Source of the DNA: Phycisphaerae bacterium
GTDB lineage: Bacteria > Planctomycetota > Phycisphaerae > Phycisphaerales > SM1A02
Reading direction: 5' to 3'
Length of the DNA: 6,862 bases
Assembly (NCBI GenBank): GCA_030432455.1
Contig: JAUIHC010000161.1
Span: 1-6,862 of the forward strand
Shown here: in pieces, positions 1 through 4,829 of the stretch
How positions within the stretch are numbered: the stretch's first letter is position 1
Layout: each line of letters opens with the position of its first letter
Position numbers and translations under genes: made by a program
Notes under the pieces: generated by a model
Told to the model about the DNA's origin: nothing
Databases searched by the model: none
What the model saw: the letters and a program-made list of their open reading frames with translations, nothing else

Positions 1-570
1 GTCGCCGCCGCGGTCGAGGCGGGGGCGGACGAGATCGACATGGTCATCAGCCGCGGGGCGTTCCTTGCGGGCCGCTACGACGAGGTGCAGGACGAGATCG
101 CGGCGGTCAAGCGGGCCTGCGGTCCGGCCCACCTCAAGATCATCCTCGAGACCGGCGAGCTCGGCACCCTCGATCGGGTCCGGCTGGCCTCGGACCTTGC
201 GATCGAGGCGGGGCTCTCCGAGCCGTTCCACGGCGACCGGATCGAGGACGGCGAGGTCTTCATCAAGACCTCGACCGGGAAGATCTCGCCGGCGGCGACC
301 ATGCCGGTGGTGCTGGTGATGCTGGAATCGATCCGGGATCGCTTCCTCGCCACCGGCGAGCGGGTCGGTATGAAGCCTGCGGGCGGCATCCGAGCCGCGA
401 AGGCCGCCATTCACCACCTGGTCATGCTGCGGGAGACTCTCGGCGACGACTGGCTCACGCCCAGCCTGTACCGGTTCGGGGCCTCGAGCCTGCTCGACGA
501 CCTCGGTCGCCAGCTCCTGCGGCGGCACACCGGCCGCTACATCGGAACAGGCGACATTCCGATCGCCTGA
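1..570 (+). CDS. deoC: Deoxyribose-phosphate aldolase (DERA), 5'-truncated by window edge
   Basis: DERA is a cytosolic class I aldolase that reversibly cleaves 2-deoxyribose 5-phosphate to glyceraldehyde 3-phosphate and acetaldehyde, the last step of deoxynucleoside catabolism. The frame is open from base 1 and ends in TGA at 568-570, giving 189 visible residues; the N-terminal TIM-barrel strands lie outside the window. Visible family motifs, numbered from the first visible codon: EIDMVIS (residues 11-17, catalytic-site Asp13), LKIILETGEL (45-54), FIKTSTGK (87-94, Schiff-base Lys89) and VGMKPAGGIR (122-131, second essential Lys125). The C-terminal part, including RFGASSLLDDL and the ending HTGRY, resembles the longer animal-type DERA more than the short E. 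coli enzyme. About a dozen extra residues (roughly 73-86) sit just before the Schiff-base Lys, where E. coli DERA has only GAD. All visible catalytic residues are intact. The identification is firm; physiological coupling to the ALDH genes downstream is inferred. Confidence 0.95.
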   Translation, partial: VAAAVEAGADEIDMVISRGAFLAGRYDEVQDEIAAVKRACGPAHLKIILETGELGTLDRVRLASDLAIEAGLSEPFHGDRIEDGEVFIKTSTGKISPAATMPVVLVMLESIRDRFLATGERVGMKPAGGIRAAKAAIHHLVMLRETLGDDWLTPSLYRFGASSLLDDLGRQLLRRHTGRYIGTGDIPIA

Positions 571-628
571 TCGCGATCCCGGACGGCGACGCCCAAATTT
601 CCGGACCGTGAAACCGCGATCCGATGCG

Positions 629-656
629 TGGAATCGGTGCGCGAATCCCGTATGAT
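629..656 (+). promoter_or_regulatory. Candidate promoter upstream of the kinase
   Basis: TATGAT at 651-656 matches the sigma-70-type -10 consensus at five of six positions and stands out in GC-rich surroundings. The -35 candidate, TGGAAT at 629-634, is weak and spaced 16 bases away. If real, transcription would start near 663 and leave a leader of about 160 bases before the kinase ATG. This is a visual match only. Confidence 0.25.
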
Positions 657-683
657 TCACGCTTTGCGGTTGGAAGAGCAATT

Positions 684-730
684 GTCCCGGTCCCCTGCTC
701 GAAAGAGTCATCTCCCCTCGGACCCGGGAC
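684..730 (+). other. Hairpin-forming segment in the kinase leader
   Basis: GTCCCGGTCC at 684-693 pairs with GGACCCGGGAC at 720-730, with one bulged base. The loop holds a second small stem, CTC-GAAA-GAG (698-707), capped by a GNRA-type tetraloop. A further CCC-TTC-GGG hairpin lies at 760-768. The segment follows the candidate promoter and precedes the kinase start by about 90 bases. It could be a structured 5' UTR or the terminator region of deoC; no T-run follows, which argues against a classical intrinsic terminator. No known riboswitch family is recognised. Confidence 0.35.
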
Positions 731-813
731 GATTCATCGATTGTCCGCCCGTACATCGTCCCTTCGGGCATCGTCAGGCATGAGTGAGACCCTGTGTCGT
801 TCGGGGATCGATC

Positions 814-818
814 GGGGA
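814..818 (+). promoter_or_regulatory. Ribosome binding site that decides the kinase start
   Basis: GGGGA lies five bases before the ATG at 824. The alternative in-frame GTG at 794 has no comparable purine-rich stretch, so ATG 824 is preferred. Confidence 0.5.
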
Positions 819-823
819 ATGCC

Positions 824-1675
824 ATGTCGCTCGCGTTCAGTCCAGTGAAGCATCCAGACCACATCCACGGCTACCGGGTCCTCAAGCACATCGGCAGCGG
901 AGCCGCCAGCGAGATCTACTGCGTCTTCGAGCAGAAGACCGGTCGGCTCTTTGCGCTCAAGCAGGTGCTCTTCGACGACGGCAAGGACAAGGACGACCGC
1001 TTCCTCGTGCAGGCCGAGAACGAGGTCAAGGTCTCCAAGAAGCTCGACCACCCCGCGATCCGACGGATCTTCAGCGTCGAGAAGATCCGCCCCAAGGGCT
1101 GGACCCGCACCGAGGTCGTGGTGCTCATGGAGCTCGTGGACGGCACGCCGCTGGAGAAGATGCTCATCGGCACCTCCGTCCGCGAGAAGCTCCGGATCTT
1201 CCGGATCGTGGCCGAGGCGATGGCCCACATGAACGACAAGGGCTATGTGCACGCCGACATGAAGCCCACCAACGTGCTCGTCACCGAGAAGGGCGAGGTC
1301 AAGGTCATCGACCTCGGTCAGGCTCATCCGATCGGGAAGCCCAAGGAACGCATCCAAGGCACCCCCGGCTTCATGGCTCCGGAGCAGACCAGGGTCGAAC
1401 CGCTCAGCGAGCGGACCGACGTCTACAACTTCGGCGCGACGATGTACTGGATGCTGACCGGCAGCGAAGTGCCGACCGCCGGCCCGCAGTCCGGCCGCGG
1501 CGGGGCCGAGGTCCCGACGCCCGCGAACGCCCTCAACGCCGAGGTCCCGCCCTCGCTCGGCGAACTGATCGGGGTGTGTCTCCAGCCGAACGAACACGGT
1601 CGCTGGAAGAACATGCACGCGGTCGTCCGTCAGCTCGACAAGGTGCTGGCGGAGATGGACGGCGCCGCCGTCTGA
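824..1675 (+). CDS. Small soluble serine/threonine protein kinase (Hanks type, non-RD)
   Basis: The 283-residue protein is almost only a kinase domain. Motifs in order: glycine-rich loop GSGAASEIY (24-32), ATP-anchoring Lys46 in FALKQ, an alpha-C glutamate at 65 or 67, hinge-side LMELVDG (101-107), catalytic loop HADMKPTN (143-150, Asp145, Lys147, Asn150), metal-binding DLG (163-165, the DFG position), activation segment GTPGFMAPEQ (179-188), and the structural Asp of SERTDVYNFGATMYWML (helix F). The residues needed for phosphotransfer are present, so it should be active. Position 144 is Ala where HRD kinases have Arg, so activation-loop phosphorylation may not be needed to switch it on. No transmembrane segment, PASTA, TPR or other sensor domain follows; the C-terminal lobe simply ends. 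It stands alone between deoC and a convergent ALDH gene, and its substrates cannot be told from the sequence. An extended start at GTG 794 (293 residues) is possible but lacks a good ribosome binding site. Confidence 0.92.
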   Translation: MSLAFSPVKHPDHIHGYRVLKHIGSGAASEIYCVFEQKTGRLFALKQVLFDDGKDKDDRFLVQAENEVKVSKKLDHPAIRRIFSVEKIRPKGWTRTEVVVLMELVDGTPLEKMLIGTSVREKLRIFRIVAEAMAHMNDKGYVHADMKPTNVLVTEKGEVKVIDLGQAHPIGKPKERIQGTPGFMAPEQTRVEPLSERTDVYNFGATMYWMLTGSEVPTAGPQSGRGGAEVPTPANALNAEVPPSLGELIGVCLQPNEHGRWKNMHAVVRQLDKVLAEMDGAAV

Positions 1676-1678
1676 TAC

Positions 1679-1693
1679 GCCGCCTTCGGCGGC
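1679..1693 (+). terminator. Hairpin just after the kinase stop codon
   Basis: A perfect 6-bp GC-rich stem (GCCGCC/GGCGGC, loop TTC) begins four bases after the kinase TGA. No T-run follows, so it may be a Rho-independent terminator of weak type or a 3'-end stabilising hairpin. Confidence 0.35.
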
Positions 1694-1753
1694 AGGAGCA
1701 GGGGACAGCGCGTCGATCGATCGACATCGCGCCGTCCAAGACCACGAAAGCGA

Positions 1754-1778
1754 GGCGGGCTGGGGGCAGCCCCCCGCC
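1754..1778 (-). terminator. Strong hairpin between convergent kinase and ALDH-like genes
   Basis: On the plus strand GGGCTG (1757-1762) pairs with CAGCCC (1767-1772) around a four-base loop. GGC/GCC flanks extend the stem, with a 3-base bulge when read on the minus strand. It lies about a dozen bases beyond the stop of the minus-strand ALDH-like gene. A second stem, CCGAGCG/CGCTCGG (1777-1783 with 1798-1804), straddles that stop codon and encloses the palindrome GAGCTAGCTC (1787-1796). The position suits transcription termination between convergent genes, but there is no real T-tract. Confidence 0.4.
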
Positions 1779-1789
1779 GAGCGCTTGAG

Positions 1790-2680
1790 CTAGCTCCCGC
1801 TCGGGTGCCAGATCGTCTTCATCTCGGTGAACGGCTCGATGGTCCACGGGGCGTGGCGAGCGTCGTCGTCGTCCCAGTCCGTGCTCGACGCGTCGAGCAA
1901 CCGCACCCGCTTCAGGTTGTCGGCGGCGCCGAGTTCGAGCGTGCGCCGCTCGTCGGCCGATTCGAACGCGCCCCCCACCGCATCGATGTCGCGATGGGCC
2001 GCAACCTCGGGCAGAAGCTCGTCGCGCCGTCCGGTCAGGATGTTGATGACGCCGCCCGGCACGTCGCTGGTGGCACAGATCTCCGCGAAGACCATCGCGG
2101 GAAGCGGATTCGTCTCGCTCGCCGTGGCCACCACGACGTTGCCGCCCGCCAACATCGGGGCGACCACCGACACCAGTCCGAGCAGCGGCGGCGTCTCGGG
2201 CGAGATCGCGACGCAGACGCCGGTCGGCTCCGGCATGGTGAAGTCGTGGTACGGCCCGTTGACCGGATTCCGACATCCGATCACCTGCGGGTACTTGTCG
2301 CACCACCCCGCGAACGCGACGAGGCGATCGATGGACGCCTCCACCTCGCGTCGCGCCCGGGCCGCGGTCGCGACCTTGCCGGTCGCGGCGTCGGGCACGG
2401 TCCGGATCGCGTCCGCCAGCTCCGACGCCCGCCCCTCGGCCATCTCCGCCATGCGATAGAGGATCTGCCCGCGGTTGTAGGCATCGCGAGCCCACCAGCC
2501 CGGCAGCGCCGACCGCGCCGCCTCGACGGCGTTGCGAAGGTCCTTGCGACTCGCGCGACAACAGTGCGCGACGACACGCTCCCGCGCGTCCCGAACGATC
2601 ACAGTCCGCCCGCTCTCGGTCCGCGGAAAGGCACCGCCGATGAAGAGCTTCCAGGTCTTGAGGATGGGTTCACGGGTCAT
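1790..2680 (-). CDS. Short aldehyde-dehydrogenase-like protein lacking the catalytic cysteine domain
   Basis: This 296-residue protein aligns by eye with the N-terminal and cofactor-binding part of the ALDH superfamily: KLFIGGAF (11-18), AGWCDKY (124-130), EPTGVCVAISPETPPL (151-166), APMLAGGNVVV (174-184) and PGGVINILTG (208-217). It stops where the catalytic domain should begin. The WNFP asparagine position reads PETP, the Lys of LKPAE is lost (ATASE), the ELGG glutamate motif after LKRV reads LLDA, and there is no QxC active-site cysteine. It should not be a dehydrogenase by itself. It probably serves as a structural or regulatory partner of the full-length ALDH encoded upstream on the same strand, as the Cys-less second domain does in two-domain ALDH16 proteins. 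The tail TIEPFTEMKTIWHPSG looks like a genuine conserved terminus, not random truncation. ATG 2680 is chosen because an upstream extension would read into the inverted repeat; the ribosome binding site is weak. Its transcription from upstream would cross the GxxExxY cassette. Confidence 0.85.
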   Translation of the reverse strand: MTREPILKTWKLFIGGAFPRTESGRTVIVRDARERVVAHCCRASRKDLRNAVEAARSALPGWWARDAYNRGQILYRMAEMAEGRASELADAIRTVPDAATGKVATAARARREVEASIDRLVAFAGWCDKYPQVIGCRNPVNGPYHDFTMPEPTGVCVAISPETPPLLGLVSVVAPMLAGGNVVVATASETNPLPAMVFAEICATSDVPGGVINILTGRRDELLPEVAAHRDIDAVGGAFESADERRTLELGAADNLKRVRLLDASSTDWDDDDARHAPWTIEPFTEMKTIWHPSGS

Positions 2681-2692
2681 GGCTGTTCTTTC

Positions 2693-2730
2693 ACCACGGA
2701 GGGCACGGAGGGGCACAGAGGGCCACGGAG
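2693..2730 (+). repeat. Left 38-bp inverted repeat of the GxxExxY cassette
   Basis: It contains four CACRGAG units starting at 2695, 2704, 2714 and 2724 (spacers 2, 3 and 3 bases). It matches the reverse complement of 3215-3252 at 35 of 38 positions. It lies 12 bases upstream of the ALDH-like ATG. Translating it gives the low-complexity TTEGTEGHRG-like string that often appears as spurious protein in planctomycete and related genomes. Confidence 0.9.
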
Positions 2731-2772
2731 AAAAGAAAAAAGGCCCGACTTCGTCAGGTCACCCGATCGGGC
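2731..2772 (-). terminator. Intrinsic-terminator-like hairpin on the minus strand inside the cassette
   Basis: Read on the minus strand, GCCCGA (2772-2767) pairs with TCGGGC (2748-2743). This is followed by C, six T (2741-2736), C and four T. The 18-base loop is long and the 6-bp stem is modest, but the T-tract is the only real one in the window. The arm contains the palindrome CCCGATCGGG (2762-2771), directly before the GxxExxY ATG. It faces transcription coming from the full-length ALDH toward the ALDH-like gene. Confidence 0.5.
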
Positions 2773-3162
2773 ATGGATGATTCGGGAATGCTTGAATCGG
2801 AGTGGATTTCGAAGTCGATCATCGGGGCCGCCATCGCGGTGCACCGGCATCTGGGACCGGGGCTGCTGGAGCGGATCTATCTCGACGCGCTGTGCTACGA
2901 GATGTCGTGCTCGGGCTTGGCAGCGCAATCCGAGGTTCTGGTGCCCGTGACCTATCGCGGACATCGACTCGGTGCGCCACTCAGGATGGACCTGCTCGTT
3001 GAAGAGACCGTCATTGTGGAGATCAAGTCGGTGGAGTCGCTGCTCCCCGTACACGAGTCTCAGTTGATTTCCTATCTGCGACTGAGCGGGTTCAAAGTCG
3101 GACTGCTGATCAACTTCAATGTGTCGAAGCTGACCGACGGCATCCTCCGCAGAGTCGTCTGA
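2773..3162 (+). CDS. GxxExxY family protein (PDDEXK nuclease-like fold)
   Basis: This 129-residue protein matches the GxxExxY family, small proteins placed in a PDDEXK-nuclease-like group and of unproven function. Characteristic segments: SIIGAAIAVHRHLGPG (15-30), the name motif G30-L-L-E33-R-I-Y36, YRGHRLG (61-67), RMDLLVEETVIVEIKSVESL (71-90), HESQLISYLRLSGFKVGLLINFNV (94-117) and the end LTDGILRRVV. The residues E33, D73, E83-x-K85 and Q97 are arranged as in a PDDEXK active site, so DNA or RNA cleavage is possible but not shown. Length and both ends fit the family, so the gene looks intact. The start could also be ATG 2788 (124 residues); neither start has a clear ribosome binding site. 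It is oriented opposite to both flanking ALDH genes and is bracketed by inverted CACGGAG-type repeats, a pairing reminiscent of other repeat-bracketed copies in planctomycetes and allies. Confidence 0.9.
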   Translation: MDDSGMLESEWISKSIIGAAIAVHRHLGPGLLERIYLDALCYEMSCSGLAAQSEVLVPVTYRGHRLGAPLRMDLLVEETVIVEIKSVESLLPVHESQLISYLRLSGFKVGLLINFNVSKLTDGILRRVV

Positions 3163-3214
3163 CACCAGACACGACTTCGCCACAGGGCCCGGGATCACCC
3201 AACCAAGACCACCC

Positions 3215-3252
3215 CTCCGTGGCCCTCCGTGCCCCTCCGTGAACTCCGTGGT
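3215..3252 (-). repeat. Right 38-bp inverted repeat of the GxxExxY cassette
   Basis: Its reverse complement reads as four CACGGAG units with the same 2, 3 and 3 base spacers as the left copy, and differs from it at only three positions. It begins 52 bases after the GxxExxY stop and ends 8 bases short of the stop codon of the full-length ALDH. Confidence 0.9.
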
Positions 3253-3260
3253 CACCCGAC

Positions 3261-4733
3261 TCACAACTCCAGATACCCGCGGAGACCGTGGAGCCCGCCC
3301 TCGCGGCCGAACCCGCTCTCCTTGACACCGCCGAACGGACTCGTCGCGTCGAAGCGGTTGTAGGTGTTGAGCCAGACGACGCCGGCGTTCAGTCGGCCCG
3401 CGATCTCGAAGATCTTGCTGCCCTTGTCGGTCCAGACGCCGGCAGCGAGACCGTAGCGGGTGTCGTTGGCGCGACGGATCGCCTCTTCGGGGGTGCGGAA
3501 GCTCATGACCGCGAGCACCGGGCCGAAGATCTCCTCGCGGGCGACGGTGTGGTCGGGCTGCACGCCGGTCAGGAAGGTCGGGCGGCAGAAGAAGCCGCGC
3601 TTGGGAAGCACGCAGTCGCACGGCTCGTGTCGCGTCGCACCCTCGGCCACGCCCTGATCGAGGTAGCCGCGGATCGTGTCGAGCTGCCCCTTGGAGTTGA
3701 TCGCGCCGATATCGGTGTTCTTGTCGAGCGGATCGCCCACGCGGAGGGTGGACAAGCGGCGGTCGAGCTTCGCGATCACCTCGTCGAGCACCGGCTCCTC
3801 GACGAAGAGTCGGCTGCCCGCGCAGCAGACGTGACCCTGATTGAACCAGATGCCCTGCACGATGCCCTCGATCGCCTGATCGATCGACGCGTCGGCGAAC
3901 ACGATGTTCGGACTCTTGCCACCGAGTTCGAGGGTGAGTCGCTTGCCGGTGCCGGCACACGCGGCCGCGATCGCCTTGCCGACCTGCGTGCTGCCGGTGA
4001 AGGCGACCTTGTCGACGCCGGGGTGCTCGACGAGCGCCTTCCCGGTCGCGCCCGCGCCGGTCACGATGTTCACGACGCCGGGCGGCAGTCCGCACTCGTC
4101 GCAGATCTCCGCGAAGCGAAGCGCGGTGAGCGGCGTCGTCTCCGCGGGCTTGAGCACCACGGTGTTCCCGCAGGCGAGCGCCGGCGCGATCTTCCACGCG
4201 AGCATCAGCAGCGGGAAGTTCCACGGGATGACCTGCCCGCAGACCCCGATCGGGCGGGGCTCGACCGCACCCGGGAAGGCGTAGCGAAGCTTGTCGCACC
4301 ACCCCGCGTGGTGGAAGAAGTGCTGGGCGACCAGCGGAAGATCCACGTCGCGGCTCTCGCGGATCGGCTTGCCGCCGTCCATCGACTCGAGGATCGCGAG
4401 CTCGCGGGCCCGCTCCTGGAGGCGACGGGCGATCCGGTAGAGGAACTTGGCCCGCTCGGTCGGCTTCAGACGGGCCCACTTCGGGAACGCCTTCCGCGCT
4501 GCGGCGACCGCGGCATCGATGTCGGCGGCATTGGCCTCGTCGCAGCGAGCGAGCACCGCCTCGGTCGCGGGGTTGACGGTCTCGAAGGTCTTCCGGCCCC
4601 GGCTGGCGGTCCAGCGGCCGTCGATGAACAGGCGGTACCGATCGGCGATCTCGACCCGGGTCGTCTCCGGGGCGGGGGCATCGGTCCATTCGATGACGGG
4701 AGAGTCGGTCGAAGCGGCGGAGGTCGAGGTCAT
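3261..4733 (-). CDS. NAD(P)-dependent aldehyde dehydrogenase, full length and catalytically complete
   Basis: A 490-residue cytosolic enzyme expected to oxidise an aldehyde to its carboxylic acid with NAD(P)+. ALDH landmarks in order: RLFIDGRW (34-41), AGWCDK (143-148), PWNFPL (170-175, oxyanion Asn172), CGNTVVLKPAETTPL (188-202, cofactor Lys195), FTGSTQVGKAI (245-255, Rossmann glycine loop), LTLELGGKSPNIV (266-278, general base Glu269), FNQGHVCCAGSR (297-308, nucleophile Cys303), EEIFGPV (400-406, Glu401) and FGGVKESGFGREGG (467-480). Histidine replaces the usual Gln two residues before the nucleophile. A 30-residue polar N-terminal extension precedes the first conserved strand. Start ATG 4733 is supported by GGAG five bases upstream. 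It resembles the first domain of ALDH16-type proteins, with the Cys-less ALDH-like gene downstream in the second-domain position. Acetaldehyde from DERA is a plausible substrate, inferred only from context. Confidence 0.93.
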   Translation of the reverse strand: MTSTSAASTDSPVIEWTDAPAPETTRVEIADRYRLFIDGRWTASRGRKTFETVNPATEAVLARCDEANAADIDAAVAAARKAFPKWARLKPTERAKFLYRIARRLQERARELAILESMDGGKPIRESRDVDLPLVAQHFFHHAGWCDKLRYAFPGAVEPRPIGVCGQVIPWNFPLLMLAWKIAPALACGNTVVLKPAETTPLTALRFAEICDECGLPPGVVNIVTGAGATGKALVEHPGVDKVAFTGSTQVGKAIAAACAGTGKRLTLELGGKSPNIVFADASIDQAIEGIVQGIWFNQGHVCCAGSRLFVEEPVLDEVIAKLDRRLSTLRVGDPLDKNTDIGAINSKGQLDTIRGYLDQGVAEGATRHEPCDCVLPKRGFFCRPTFLTGVQPDHTVAREEIFGPVLAVMSFRTPEEAIRRANDTRYGLAAGVWTDKGSKIFEIAGRLNAGVVWLNTYNRFDATSPFGGVKESGFGREGGLHGLRGYLEL

Positions 4734-4738
4734 GCGGT

Positions 4739-4742
4739 CTCC
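4739..4742 (-). promoter_or_regulatory. Ribosome binding site of the full-length ALDH
   Basis: GGAG on the minus strand lies five bases before the ATG at 4733. It fixes this start over the open frame that continues upstream antisense to the ROK gene. Confidence 0.6.
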
Positions 4743-4783
4743 AGACCCCCCGATCCTACCGGAAGGCCCGACTCCCCAGTCCG

Positions 4784-4811
4784 CTCTCCACTTTCCACTC
4801 TCCACTCTCCC
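4784..4811. repeat. Four-copy 7-bp tandem repeat (CTCTCCA-type) in a divergent intergenic gap
   Basis: The units CTCTCCA, CTTTCCA, CTCTCCA and CTCTCCC run head to tail. They fill the 96-base gap between the divergent ALDH and ROK starts and end 18 bases before the ROK ATG. On the minus strand they read as the GGAGAGTGG/GGAAAGTGG type that recurs between genes in planctomycete-like genomes. They could affect either promoter or simply be a dispersed repeat. Confidence 0.85.
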
Positions 4812-4829
4812 CCCAGTACCCTCCCCGCC

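Larger units (their letters stand above)
2693..3252 (+). mobile_element. Putative mobile or dispersed cassette carrying a GxxExxY gene
   Basis: Near-identical 38-bp inverted repeats bound a 560-base block holding one plus-strand gene and a minus-strand terminator-like hairpin. The block fits exactly in the gap between two same-strand ALDH genes: it ends 8 bases from the stop of the upstream gene and 12 bases from the start of the downstream one. If the element is taken as CCACGGAG...CTCCGTGG, both outer flanks read TCA (2691-2693 and 3252-3254), which could be a 3-bp target duplication but may be chance. No transposase is present, so movement would need help in trans. It could instead be a stable repeat-bracketed island. 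Confidence 0.5.

Noticed and set aside
794..823. GTG 794 as the kinase start
   Set aside because: GGGGA sits at proper distance from ATG 824, and the extra ten residues show no family similarity.
780..848. 22-codon open frame starting at ATG 780 and overlapping the kinase start
   Set aside because: It has no clear ribosome binding site and no recognisable sequence, and it overlaps the kinase coding region in another frame. A leader peptide is possible but unsupported.
734..1618. Long open frame on the minus strand opposite the kinase
   Set aside because: Its translation is low-complexity with no recognisable domain, and the plus strand encodes a kinase with all its motifs. It is a GC-codon-bias shadow.
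1676..1789. Remnant of the missing ALDH catalytic domain, which would make the short ALDH a frameshifted pseudogene
   Set aside because: The 114 bases after its stop contain no ALDH motifs in any frame, and the protein ends in an orderly tail, so it is more likely a naturally short protein.
2743..3214. Shared words (GACTTCG, TCACCC) inside both cassette ends that might extend the repeats
   Set aside because: They occur in direct, not inverted, order with irregular spacing, so they could be chance in this composition.
2693..3252. CRISPR-like array
   Set aside because: The units are only 7 bases with 2-3 base spacers and occur as two inverted blocks around a gene, which does not fit repeat and spacer lengths of CRISPR.
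4753..4758. TAGGAT on the minus strand as -10 of the ALDH promoter
   Set aside because: It would leave a leader of only about a dozen bases that barely contains the ribosome binding site, and no -35 is visible at the right distance.
3288..4829. Plus-strand open frame running antisense through the ALDH gene into the ROK gene
   Set aside because: The part before 4830 is Arg/Asp/Ala-rich shadow of the ALDH. Only from ATG 4830 does a conserved ROK sequence begin.
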